Part shown: positions 1-7,271 of the stretch, one piece after another | Layout: every line of letters starts with the position of its first letter | Numbering within the stretch: position 1 is the stretch's first letter | Source of the DNA: Rhodospirillaceae bacterium | Lineage (GTDB): Bacteria; Pseudomonadota; Alphaproteobacteria; Thalassobaculales; Thalassobaculaceae | Length of the DNA stretch: 9,500 bases | Assembly (NCBI GenBank): GCA_002730675.1 | Contig: PCAV01000140.1 | Span: forward strand, 1-9,500 | Reading direction: 5' to 3' | The notes under the pieces: model-generated | Told to the model about the DNA's origin: nothing | Database searches by the model: none | Seen by the model: the letters and a program-made list of their open reading frames with translations, nothing else | Translations under genes and position numbers: made by a program

Positions 1-2091
1 AAAGAACTAAATTGGGGTGGCAAGCAGCTCATTTTAGAAACAGGAAAGATAGCTAGACAGGCTGACGGAGCAGTGTTGGCTAGCCTAGGGGAAACAACTG
101 TATTGTGTACCGCTGTGGGAGCAAAAAGCGCACGACCTGGTGCTGACTTCTTCCCTTTAACGGTAAACTATCAGGAAAAAACTTTTGCTGCTGGGAAAAT
201 ACCTGGAGGATTCTTTAAGCGAGAAGGGCGGCCAACAGAAAAAGAAACACTTGTATCCCGCTTAATCGACAGGCCTATTCGACCGCTGTTTGCAAAAGGA
301 TTCCGAAATGAAACACAAGTAGTTTGCACCGTGCTTTCCCACGACATGGAAAACGACCCAGACATTGTCGCCATAGTTGGAGCCTCAGCGGCATTAACCA
401 TCTCTGGTCTGCCATTCTTAGGACCTATTAGCGGATGCCGAGTTGGATATATAGATGACAAATACATACTGAATCCCACCCAAGAGGAGACAAAAGGCTC
501 AAAGCTTGATTTAGTTATGGCTGGAACCCGAGAGGGTGTTCTAATGGTAGAATCCGAGGCTTCTAGCTTACCGGAGGATGTGATGCTGGGTGCAGTAATG
601 TTTGGACATGATTCAAACCAGATAGTTATCGATGCGATAATCGAGCTCGCTGAAGCTTGCGCAAAAGAGCCTCGAGCTATTGCACCAGAGGCACCAGAGG
701 TACAACTCGTCAAAGACAAACTTCACGAAGCTATCCGAGAGGATCTCCAAGCAGCCTACAAAGTAGCGGACAAAGTGGATCGTCAAGAGCTAGTCATGGC
801 GGCAAAAGAAAAAGGATTAGCACTTCTAGAAACAGAAGATGAGTTAAACGTTGCTAGTGATGTTTTAAAGACTATGGAAGCCGATATTGTCCGAGGTTCT
901 ATTCTGGACACTGGCAAACGGATTGATGGTCGAGATACGAAAACTGTTCGACCTATTGAATCAGAAGTTGGCGTCCTTCCAAGAGCACATGGCTCTGCTT
1001 TGTTTACCAGAGGAGAGACACAAGCGCTTGTCGTTACAACTCTTGGAACGGGGCAAGACGAACAAATCATTGACGCCTTGGAGGGGGAGTACCGTGAAAA
1101 TTTTATGCTCCATTATAACTTCCCACCATACTCTGTTGGCGAAGCTGGTCGCATGGGCGGGGCGGGGCGGCGAGAAATTGGCCATGGAAAGTTAGCTTGG
1201 AGAGCGATAAAGCCCTTGCTTCCAAGTAAGGATGACTTTCCATACACTATCCGTGTGGTTTCTGAGATAACAGAATCAAATGGATCTTCTTCGATGGCAA
1301 CAGTATGCGGAACTTCAATGTCTATGATGGACTCTGGAGTTCCACTGGAGCAGCCATGTGCTGGGATTGCAATGGGTTTAATTAAGGAGGGCGACCGTTT
1401 CGCAGTTTTATCTGACATCCTAGGTGATGAGGATCACCTCGGTGATATGGACTTTAAAGTAGCGGGGACATCTACTGGCATTACCTCTTTACAGATGGAC
1501 ATTAAAATAACTTCTATAACAGAAGAGATCATGAAGGTAGCATTAGAGCAAGCTCGTGAGGGACGACTACATATTTTAGCTGAAATGGATAAAGCAATAG
1601 GACAGGGACGTGAAACAGTTTCTGACAATGCCCCTAGAGTCACGACATTCTCAATAAATAAGGAAAAAATACGAGACGTTATTGGACCTGGCGGAAAAGT
1701 TATCCGAGAAATTTGTGAGTCTACTGGGGCTAAAATAGATATTGATGATGATGGAACCATCAAGGTTGCAGCCGTCGACAACGAGGCAGGTCAGGCCGCT
1801 ATAGATTGGGTCAAATCAATTGTGGCCGAGCCAGAACTCGGTGTGATCTATACCGGTAAAGTTGTTAAAACAGTAGATTTTGGGGCATTCGTAAACTTTT
1901 TGGGTCCAAGAGACGGGTTAGTGCACATAAGCGAACTCCTACCAGGTAGGGTCAATAAAACAACAGATGTTGTGAAGGTTGACGATGAAGTTAAAGTTAA
2001 GGTAATTGGGTTTGATGACCGAGGTAAAGTCAAACTCAGCATGAGGCTCGTCGATCAAGAAACCGGCGCTGCTATCGAGCCTGAGGAATAA
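1..2091 (+). CDS. pnp: Polynucleotide phosphorylase (PNPase), 5'-truncated by window edge
   Basis: Phosphorolytic 3'-5' exoribonuclease that shortens mRNA and sRNA in the cytoplasm, often as part of a degradosome. The reading frame is open from base 1, where [10 protein letters not shown] leads into [13 protein letters not shown]. The real start therefore lies off the left edge, and about 6-12 codons are missing; the internal GTG at 73 is not the start. Numbering from base 1, 696 residues are visible against about 700-715 in the family. In order: first RNase PH-like domain ([11 protein letters not shown], then [22 protein letters not shown]), an all-alpha linker, the second RNase PH-like domain with the catalytic acidic block [15 protein letters not shown] around 475-489, a KH domain with GPGG at 562-565, and an S1 domain at about 614-686. 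The tail after S1 is very short, ending in EPEE. Frame is intact, so the enzyme should be active. In most bacteria rpsO lies just upstream, which cannot be checked here. Confidence 0.98.
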   Translation, partial: KELNWGGKQLILETGKIARQADGAVLASLGETTVLCTAVGAKSARPGADFFPLTVNYQEKTFAAGKIPGGFFKREGRPTEKETLVSRLIDRPIRPLFAKGFRNETQVVCTVLSHDMENDPDIVAIVGASAALTISGLPFLGPISGCRVGYIDDKYILNPTQEETKGSKLDLVMAGTREGVLMVESEASSLPEDVMLGAVMFGHDSNQIVIDAIIELAEACAKEPRAIAPEAPEVQLVKDKLHEAIREDLQAAYKVADKVDRQELVMAAKEKGLALLETEDELNVASDVLKTMEADIVRGSILDTGKRIDGRDTKTVRPIESEVGVLPRAHGSALFTRGETQALVVTTLGTGQDEQIIDALEGEYRENFMLHYNFPPYSVGEAGRMGGAGRREIGHGKLAWRAIKPLLPSKDDFPYTIRVVSEITESNGSSSMATVCGTSMSMMDSGVPLEQPCAGIAMGLIKEGDRFAVLSDILGDEDHLGDMDFKVAGTSTGITSLQMDIKITSITEEIMKVALEQAREGRLHILAEMDKAIGQGRETVSDNAPRVTTFSINKEKIRDVIGPGGKVIREICESTGAKIDIDDDGTIKVAAVDNEAGQAAIDWVKSIVAEPELGVIYTGKVVKTVDFGAFVNFLGPRDGLVHISELLPGRVNKTTDVVKVDDEVKVKVIGFDDRGKVKLSMRLVDQETGAAIEPEE

Positions 2092-2124
2092 AACAGCGAA
2101 GACAGCGAAACTCTGCATGCCACA

Positions 2125-2145
2125 CTTCATTTTGAAGAAATTTTT
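2125..2145 (+). terminator. Weak possible pnp terminator
   Basis: CTTCA (2125-2129) and TGAAG (2133-2137) can form a 5-bp stem with a TTT loop. AAA and then five T (2141-2145) follow. The stem is short and AT-rich and the T run does not follow it directly, so this is at best a partial terminator. It sits 33 bp past the pnp stop and overlaps the likely promoter of the next gene. Confidence 0.2.
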
Positions 2146-2158
2146 AATATAATATAAT
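2132..2158 (+). promoter_or_regulatory. Possible promoter at the start of the GDPD gene
   Basis: Two overlapping perfect TATAAT boxes occur at 2148-2153 and 2153-2158, the second running into the ATG at 2157. A TTGAAG at 2132-2137 could serve as a -35 box, but the spacer to the second box is only 15 bp. If the first box is used, transcription would begin at about 2160, essentially on the start codon, giving a leaderless or near-leaderless message. AT-rich sequence gives such boxes by chance, so confidence is low. Confidence 0.3.
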
Positions 2159-2888
2159 GGAGCAGTATTTACATCTACCAAGGCTAATTGCCCACCGAGG
2201 GGCTAAAAACAGTGCTCCCGAAAACACGTTGGCTGCGATTAACGAAGCAGCAAGGTGTAGCGCCGGTTGGGTGGAATTAGACGTTCAATTGACGAAAGAC
2301 GGCGTACCAGTTTTACTTCATGACAGAAGCCTGGATAGAACGACCAATGGATCGGGCGAGATAAAAAACATTGACTCTAGTTCTCTAGCTTCATTAGACG
2401 CAGGCTATTGGTTTGATGCAAAATATAAAGGGGAGAACGTTCCGCTACTGCTTGACGCTCTCGATTTGTGCCAAAAATTAAACCTCGGTGTCAATCTTGA
2501 AATTAAGGCCTATGGCACTTCAATACATAATACTGTTGTTCGTACTCTCTCGGTTGTAAATGAGTTTGGGAGTGAATTTGAAGAAAAACTTTTATTTTCT
2601 AGCTTTGATACTAAAGTATTGAGCACTCTCAAAAGTTTATCCCCAAATTTTCCAAGAGGTTTGATAGTTAAAAAATTCCATGGTGATCTGGCGGCAGATT
2701 TATCGTCGAATGCTTGTTTTTCGATCCACCCCGCCATCTCTTTTCTAAAGAACCGCGCAAATATAAAGAAGGTACTCAGCTTCGATGTTCCCATAATACC
2801 CTATACTGTGAATGATCTTGATACAGCCAAACGTTTAGCTGAGTTAAATATCAACACATTCATAACCGACGAGCCAAAAATTTTTTGA
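2157..2888 (+). CDS. ugpQ: Glycerophosphodiester phosphodiesterase, UgpQ-like cytosolic type
   Basis: Hydrolyses glycerophosphodiesters such as glycerophosphocholine or glycerophosphoethanolamine to sn-glycerol-3-phosphate plus an alcohol. The 243-residue protein is a single GDPD TIM-barrel and matches UgpQ in length (about 247). Visible signatures: AHRGA with H13 and R14, PENTLAAI with E22 and N23, VELDVQ with E40 and D42 as metal ligands, LLHD with the second catalytic H55, NLEIK with E115 and K117, PRGLIV, and a late YTVND followed by TDEP. There is no signal peptide or membrane segment, so it should be cytosolic. The ATG at 2157 is the only start: an in-frame TAA lies at 2145-2147. No Shine-Dalgarno sequence precedes it; the nearest purine run, GAAGAA, is 17 nt away. 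It follows pnp by 65 bp and converges on fabI. Transporter genes of the ugp type are not present here, so the substrate is not defined by context. Confidence 0.93.
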   Translation: MEQYLHLPRLIAHRGAKNSAPENTLAAINEAARCSAGWVELDVQLTKDGVPVLLHDRSLDRTTNGSGEIKNIDSSSLASLDAGYWFDAKYKGENVPLLLDALDLCQKLNLGVNLEIKAYGTSIHNTVVRTLSVVNEFGSEFEEKLLFSSFDTKVLSTLKSLSPNFPRGLIVKKFHGDLAADLSSNACFSIHPAISFLKNRANIKKVLSFDVPIIPYTVNDLDTAKRLAELNINTFITDEPKIF

Positions 2889-2902
2889 TTGAACTGATTT
2901 TT

Positions 2903-3706
2903 TTAAGATACAGGTTTTGGTATTCCAACAATTCTCATTCCACCATCGACATAATGAACCTCACCGGTAACTCCACTAGATAGGCTACTAGCAAGAAAAA
3001 TGCCGGCATCACCTACCTCTTTATTCTCAATATTTCTCGCGAGCGGAGAGTTTTGTTCCGAGTAACGATACACGTACCTCGCGTCAGCAATTGCAGACCC
3101 CGCCAACGTTCTCATTGGTCCTGGGGACAACGCATTTACTCTTATTCCACGCGGGCCTAAGTCGGCCGCCAGATATCGCACGCTGGCTTCAAGTGCCGCT
3201 TTAGCTACTCCCATAACGTTATAATTTGGGATGGTCTTTACTGAACCTAAATAACTTAATGTTATCAAACTTCCTCCCGTTCCCATAAGAGCCGTCGCCC
3301 TGCGAGCAACATTTGTGAAAGAAAAGCAGGATATGTCCATTGTCTCTAGAAAATTTTCTCTAGTGGTGTCGGCGTATCTGCCTTTAAGTTCATTTTTATC
3401 CGAATAAGCAATGGCGTGAACGACAAAGTCTAAGTGACCCCAAGCCTGTTTGATTTTAGAAAACACCGAATCAAGATCGGTATCATTAGCCACATCACAT
3501 TCCAATGTGAAGTCAGATCCCACCGAAGCTGCTAGAGGATTAACCCTCTTAGATATAGCATCATTCTGGTAAGTGAAGGCTAACTGTGCTCCTTCTCTCG
3601 CCAAAGCCGAAGCCACACTCCAAGCAATAGACCGCTCGTTGGCGACACCCATAATCAGGCCGCGTCGACCCGCCATCAAATCACCTTTAGGTGTAGTTCC
3701 GATCAT
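2903..3706 (-). CDS. fabI: Enoyl-ACP reductase (NADH), FabI
   Basis: Catalyses the last step of each fatty-acid elongation cycle, reducing trans-2-enoyl-ACP to acyl-ACP with NAD(P)H in the cytosol. The 267-residue SDR-fold protein shows the FabI type of nucleotide motif (GLIMGVANERSIAW, from residue 16), FTYQND, CDVA, HAIAYSDK, and the catalytic triad Y152 / Y162 / K169 in SYLG and YNVMGVAK (E. coli Y146, Y156, K163). VDGG lies near the C terminus. Start choice is open. ATG at 3706 has GGAG 12 nt upstream. ATG at 3676 (residue 11) has AAGGTGA only 4 nt upstream. I keep 3706 because, from memory, a G-x-LM stretch ahead of the glycine motif is common in alphaproteobacterial FabI. It is the last gene of fabA-fabB-fabI, 46 bp after fabB. 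It ends 14 bp from the convergent GDPD gene, with only an AT-rich AAAAATTTTTT tract between them and no clear terminator. Confidence 0.97.
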   Translation of the reverse strand: MIGTTPKGDLMAGRRGLIMGVANERSIAWSVASALAREGAQLAFTYQNDAISKRVNPLAASVGSDFTLECDVANDTDLDSVFSKIKQAWGHLDFVVHAIAYSDKNELKGRYADTTRENFLETMDISCFSFTNVARRATALMGTGGSLITLSYLGSVKTIPNYNVMGVAKAALEASVRYLAADLGPRGIRVNALSPGPMRTLAGSAIADARYVYRYSEQNSPLARNIENKEVGDAGIFLASSLSSGVTGEVHYVDGGMRIVGIPKPVS

Positions 3707-3752
3707 TTTTTTTGCTAATCTCCAGGTTACACAAAGGTCAAATGATTCTTCT

Positions 3753-4976
3753 TTAGCTATCTACTGCCTTATAAACTAAAACTGCATTTGTCCCTCCAAA
3801 ACCAAAACTGTTGGACAAAGCTATATTTATATCGATGTCATCTTTCAGATCTCGAAGAATGGGCAATCCAACAGCACCAGGATCAAGGTTTTCAATGTTT
3901 GCCGAAGCTGTTAAGAATCTATTTCTCATCATTAGAAGAGTGTAAATAGACTCATGCACACCCGCGGCTCCTTGGGAGTGGCCACTTAACGATTTTGTTG
4001 AGCTTATATTGGGAACTGCGTCTGCTGTGCCAAAAACTTCTAAAATTGCTTCTAATTCTTTGGTATCACCTATCGGAGTGCTCGTTCCGTGAGTATTGAT
4101 GTAATCGACTGGCTCCTTGACCCCACTAAGGGCCATTTTCATGCATCTTATAGCGCCTTCGCCTGAAGGTTGAACCATGTCTACACCATCTGAAGTTGCA
4201 CCATAACCAATAATTTCGGCGTAAATACTAGCTCCTCTAGCTTTGGCATGCTCGAACTCCTCAAGAACTAAGACACCGCCGCCCCCAGAAATAACAAATC
4301 CATCACGATCCAGATCATATGCCCGAGAGGCGGAGGTGGGGTGCTCGTTGTATTTAGATGAAAGTGCCCCCATTGCATCGAATAAAACGGAGAGTGTCCA
4401 GTGTAATTCCTCGCCCCCACCAGCAAATATTATATCTTGTTTACCCAGTTGAATAGTTTCAAAAGCATTACCTATGCAGTGTGCACTAGTCGAACAGGCT
4501 GAGCTTATTGAATAGCTGAGCCCCTTGATCTGGAAAGAAGTAGCCAAAGTTGCGGAGACGGTACTGGACATTACCCGGGGGACCATATAGGGGCCAACTC
4601 GCCTTGGCCCTTTATTACGGGCTAAGTCGAAAGCAGTCATCATATTTGAAGTTGACGGGCCACCAGAGCCTATAATCAAGCCTGTTTTATCATTACTGAC
4701 TTGGGCTTTTTCAAGTCCCGAGTCTTCAATGGCTTGTTGCATAGCAATATAGGCGTATGCTGCGCCATCCCCCATGAAGCGAAGCACCTTCCTGTCTACG
4801 TACTCTGAAGGATCGAGTTTAATCGAGCCATGAATATGACTCCGAAAACCCATTTCGTTATACTCGTCACAGAATGTTATTCCAGAAGTACCATTTCTCA
4901 ATGACGTTGCAACTTCCTCGATGTTATTTCCAAGACTTGAGACAATTCCCAACCCGGTCACGACTACTCTGCGCAT
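3753..4976 (-). CDS. fabB: Beta-ketoacyl-ACP synthase I, FabB
   Basis: Condenses acyl-ACP with malonyl-ACP. The FabB type is the one that elongates the cis-3-decenoyl-ACP made by FabA, committing carbon to unsaturated fatty acids. The 407-residue thiolase-fold protein starts [10 protein letters not shown] and carries the active-site cysteine C161 in SSACSTSAH, catalytic H296 in NTHGTSTP, K328 in STKSLSGH and H333 in GHSQGAAG, with a C-terminal [10 protein letters not shown]. All key residues and the length match E. coli FabB (about 406). The ATG shares one base with the TAA of fabA (TAATG), and GAGG lies 10 nt upstream inside fabA, so translation is probably coupled. FabF is the closest alternative. 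The fabA neighbour and the [12 protein letters not shown] context favour FabB. Confidence 0.97.
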   Translation of the reverse strand: MRRVVVTGLGIVSSLGNNIEEVATSLRNGTSGITFCDEYNEMGFRSHIHGSIKLDPSEYVDRKVLRFMGDGAAYAYIAMQQAIEDSGLEKAQVSNDKTGLIIGSGGPSTSNMMTAFDLARNKGPRRVGPYMVPRVMSSTVSATLATSFQIKGLSYSISSACSTSAHCIGNAFETIQLGKQDIIFAGGGEELHWTLSVLFDAMGALSSKYNEHPTSASRAYDLDRDGFVISGGGGVLVLEEFEHAKARGASIYAEIIGYGATSDGVDMVQPSGEGAIRCMKMALSGVKEPVDYINTHGTSTPIGDTKELEAILEVFGTADAVPNISSTKSLSGHSQGAAGVHESIYTLLMMRNRFLTASANIENLDPGAVGLPILRDLKDDIDINIALSNSFGFGGTNAVLVYKAVDS

Positions 4977-5509
4977 TAAATCGTAGCCTCAACACTGATA
5001 TTGTTAGAGAATAAACCAACCTTAATATCTTTTGCCTCAAAAACGGTCTCGCCGTCACACAGAACCCGCCCATCTGCAATTCCCATAAATAATCGACGCA
5101 TTATGACCCTTTTTAGATCAAGTTGAAATTTAAGAAGTTTTGCTGTTGGGAGCACCTGACCACTGAATTTTACTTCACCTACAGATATTGCCCTGCCAGA
5201 GCCAGGGCCGCCCAGCCATCCTAGTGTAAAACCTAATAATTGCCATAAACCATCCATCCCAAGGCAACCAGGCATAACTGGGTCACTCTCGAAATGACAC
5301 TTGAAAAACCATAGATCCGGTTTCACATCGAATTCTGCCTCGACTTCTCCCTTTCCATTGGCCCCGCCCTCCTCAGAAATTCGGGTAATTCTGTCAAACA
5401 TCAGCATTGGTGGTAGAGGTAATCTTGCATTGCCTGGTCCAAACAGCCGGCCTTTGGCACATTCTATAAGGTCGTCATAGTTAAAACTGAATTTGCGTTC
5501 TGAACTCAC
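4976..5509 (-). CDS. fabA: 3-hydroxydecanoyl-ACP dehydratase/isomerase, FabA
   Basis: Dehydrates 3-hydroxydecanoyl-ACP and isomerises trans-2- to cis-3-decenoyl-ACP, the branch point to unsaturated fatty acids. It works as a dimer. From the GTG start it has 177 residues, close to the usual 170-172. Signatures: [19 protein letters not shown], then [11 protein letters not shown] with catalytic H72, [15 protein letters not shown] with catalytic D86, and KFSGQVLP. H72/D86 fall almost exactly at E. coli H70/D84. A longer frame opens at ATG 5563, adding 18 residues ([18 protein letters not shown]) that the family lacks and with no Shine-Dalgarno sequence. GTG 5509 has GAGGGG about 12 nt upstream and puts the start some 10 residues before the conserved FNYDDL, so I prefer it. 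Its TAA overlaps fabB by one base. Many alphaproteobacteria carry irr next to fabA; here there is no such gene. Confidence 0.96.
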   Translation of the reverse strand: MSSERKFSFNYDDLIECAKGRLFGPGNARLPLPPMLMFDRITRISEEGGANGKGEVEAEFDVKPDLWFFKCHFESDPVMPGCLGMDGLWQLLGFTLGWLGGPGSGRAISVGEVKFSGQVLPTAKLLKFQLDLKRVIMRRLFMGIADGRVLCDGETVFEAKDIKVGLFSNNISVEATI

Positions 5510-5604
5510 TTTATTCCATATCCCCTCTGCTCTGCCGATGAGAAGTAACACGCAATTAGACATTAAATGGTGCGCCGTAATAGGGCTACAATATTGGACT
5601 CTAA

Positions 5605-5621
5605 TATATTTGCTAAATATA
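5605..5621. promoter_or_regulatory. 17-bp perfect palindrome, candidate operator upstream of fabA
   Basis: TATATTT-GCT-AAATATA is a perfect inverted repeat with 7-bp arms and a 3-bp centre. On the minus strand a -10-like TATAGT (5621-5626) abuts it, so transcription of fabA would start inside the palindrome if that box is used. A matching -35 is weak (TTCAGT, 16-bp spacer). The form fits a repressor operator, but an AT-rich palindrome can arise by chance and no regulator is encoded nearby. Confidence 0.3.
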
Positions 5622-5804
5622 CTATAGCATCTAATCTCAAAAACTGAATAAAATATAACCCAAAAAACAATTGAAATATTTTTTTATAACTCTGGTTTAT
5701 TTGCCAACGCAGTTCTTAACCTCGCTTACACTAGGGCGAGATCGAGAGATAGGCCCAATATAGGTGTGAAAACTGGTGCTGAATTGCCCTGAGTCGATAG
5801 AATT

Positions 5805-5827
5805 GCTGTAAAAAGCTGCACTACAGC
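5805..5827 (-). terminator. Weak hairpin plus T run, possible terminator/attenuator
   Basis: Read on the minus strand, GCTG (5827-5824) can pair with CAGC (5818-5815) over a 5-nt loop, directly followed by five T (5814-5810). This is a minimal intrinsic terminator about 140 nt after the SH3 gene. The same first arm can instead pair as GCTGTA with TACAGC (5810-5805), which would enclose the T run. The 4-bp stem is too short for a firm call. Confidence 0.2.
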
Positions 5828-5969
5828 CGGCAAAACAAAAAAACTTCAAGCTTCTCATCTATTGACTATCCCGAATATGGACATGGTGCCAAAATCCAAG
5901 GTAAGACAAGAGAGGCTTTGTTGAAAGATTTTAATTAAGTGGGCACGACTCGTATCAATATGTAGCTGT

Positions 5970-6458
5970 TTAGTCGTTGGCATCCACGCCCCATATACTT
6001 TGCCGATCAATCCAACCTTCGTATGATCCACCTTCGACTAAACACCAAGCCCCAGAGCATTTTTCAAGGCGCAGAATTACGCCAGGTTCTAGCAAAGCTA
6101 CTGTTTTTGCTGTTTCTTGTGGTTCTCTCTTTAACTGTTGTATCCCACCAATGACTACTGCACGCCTGCGCCCAGAGAGCATACGCTGATGAACCCACCC
6201 TTCTATTCCTTCAAAGTCCCTTATTTTTCGCCATGTGTCAGACTCAGCCACAATTTGAACCGGTAAGGTTTTTCTTTGGAAGACCCATTTTATTGGATAC
6301 CTTGTACCTGGCCCAGCCCGCACATTCACTTTTGAAGAATTCATTGAAACAAAACGGGGAACATGTAGTCCAGTTTCTTTACCCAAATCCGCCTTCGCTA
6401 TTACAGGCATAGCAATAAGTAAAATACACAAGAAGCATTTTGTTATTGCATACCGCAT
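5970..6458 (-). CDS. Exported double bacterial-SH3-domain protein
   Basis: Function is not known from the sequence. The 162-residue protein has an N-terminal signal peptide: basic start, hydrophobic FLCILLIAMPVI, and an AKA cleavage site at residues 21-23, without a lipobox. The mature part of about 139 residues should be periplasmic. Two SH3b-like repeats follow. The first, about 43-98, has VNVRAGPGTRYP, WRKI and EGWVHQ. The second, about 105-158, has LKREP, LEPGV, WCLV and YEGWI. Cysteines 134 and 139 in the second repeat could form a disulfide. Proteins of this layout are widespread in Alphaproteobacteria. SH3b domains usually bind cell-wall peptides or other proteins, but there is no catalytic domain here. 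The ATG at 6458 has only a weak AGAGA 8 nt upstream. It lies 21 bp after moeB and is probably the last gene of the coaBC operon. Confidence 0.88.
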   Translation of the reverse strand: MRYAITKCFLCILLIAMPVIAKADLGKETGLHVPRFVSMNSSKVNVRAGPGTRYPIKWVFQRKTLPVQIVAESDTWRKIRDFEGIEGWVHQRMLSGRRRAVVIGGIQQLKREPQETAKTVALLEPGVILRLEKCSGAWCLVEGGSYEGWIDRQSIWGVDAND

Positions 6459-6479
6459 ATGGATAATCTCTTTTTTTAG

Positions 6480-7271
6480 TTAGGGTATATCTTTAATGCT
6501 AGGAGCATCACCACATAATACGCAATCTAAACGTCTTTTATATCGTATTTTTCTGAACTGCATATTCATAGCATCAAAAATTAATAACTTCCCCGACATG
6601 GTCTCACCCAAACCAATGATCTCTTTTAAAACCTCGGTTGCCTGGAGTGTACCCATAACGCCTGCAACAGAACCAAGTATCCCAACATCCTCACACCTAT
6701 TACTGCTATTTGCCGGTGGAGCGGTTGGAAAAAGGCATCTATAACACGGTTCATCTCTTTTGCTTTTCAAGCCTGATCGAAATGTAGTTAATTGTCCTTC
6801 AAAACGAAGAAGAGCGCCAGAAACCACAATTTTGCCATTTAAATGAGCTGCGTCATTAATGAGATATCTCGTTTCAAAATTATCACTGCCGTCTACGATC
6901 AGATCGTACCTTCTAATTGTTTTTTGAATATTTGCAGCAGTGAGGCGCTGTTTATATGTCCTGACGTTTATAGTGGGATTTATCCGAGATAGCGTTTCCC
7001 GAGCGGATTCAACCTTTGACACACCAATTTTCGATGTTGCATGAATGATTTGGCGTTGCAAGTTAGATAAGTCAACAACGTCATCATCTATTATGCCAAT
7101 TGTCCCGATACCAGCGGCTGCTAGATAAACTGCTACTGGAGACCCGAGGCCACCTGCGCCCACACATAAAACCTTAGCCGAGAGAAGCTTGTCTTGACCT
7201 TCTTCACCTACCTCATCAAGTATCAAGTGCCTTGCATAACGCTGAAACTGCTCCTCACTAAGTTCCTTCAT
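6480..7271 (-). CDS. moeB: MoeB/ThiF-family adenylyltransferase (HesA/MoeB/ThiF)
   Basis: Adenylates the C-terminal Gly-Gly of a ubiquitin-like sulfur carrier (MoaD for molybdopterin, or ThiS for thiamin) so it can be thiocarboxylated. The 263-residue E1-like protein has the ATP-binding GAGGLGSP at 38-45, an acidic IDDDVVD loop, NLQRQ with R73, DGSDNFETRY with D127 and D130, and a zinc site formed by C176xxC179 and C250xxC253. C193, in NRCEDVGILG, matches the conserved cysteine that forms the thiol link in ThiF. There is no C-terminal rhodanese domain. Length is near E. coli MoeB (249). ATG 7271 shares one base with the dut stop (TAATG), with no useful Shine-Dalgarno sequence, so coupling is likely. 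No moaD, moaE or thi gene lies in the window, so MoeB versus ThiF cannot be settled; one enzyme may serve both pathways. Confidence 0.9.
   Translation of the reverse strand: MKELSEEQFQRYARHLILDEVGEEGQDKLLSAKVLCVGAGGLGSPVAVYLAAAGIGTIGIIDDDVVDLSNLQRQIIHATSKIGVSKVESARETLSRINPTINVRTYKQRLTAANIQKTIRRYDLIVDGSDNFETRYLINDAAHLNGKIVVSGALLRFEGQLTTFRSGLKSKRDEPCYRCLFPTAPPANSSNRCEDVGILGSVAGVMGTLQATEVLKEIIGLGETMSGKLLIFDAMNMQFRKIRYKRRLDCVLCGDAPSIKDIP

Larger units (their letters stand above)
5564..5969. other. Non-coding AT-rich spacer between the SH3 gene and fabA
   Basis: No convincing reading frame was found on either strand. The longest stretch I checked on the plus strand runs from 5793 to a TGA near 5922 and has only a late ATG giving 15 codons. 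I saw no Fur/Irr-family remnant, tRNA, tmRNA, SRP RNA or RNase P signature. The half near fabA (5590-5700) is very AT-rich and promoter-like. The other half contains two hairpins sharing an arm (5805-5827). The spacer is probably the regulatory region of the fab operon, read leftwards. Confidence 0.7.

Noticed and set aside
73..75. GTG at 73 as the start of pnp
   Set aside because: The frame is open to base 1 and the residues before it ([13 protein letters not shown]) are conserved PNPase sequence, so the gene is simply cut by the window edge.
171..719. 182-codon minus-strand open frame inside pnp
   Set aside because: It is a shadow of pnp: serine/threonine-rich, no family motif, and wholly antisense to a strongly conserved gene.
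2876..2910. Bidirectional terminator between the convergent GDPD and fabI genes
   Set aside because: There are T/A runs on both strands (AAAAATTTTTT and a second T run) but no GC-bearing stem, so no intrinsic terminator can be supported.
5877..5924. Short plus-strand frame of 15 codons beginning MDMVPK
   Set aside because: Too short, no ribosome site, no similarity seen; it is not a remnant of a Fur-family gene that I can recognise.
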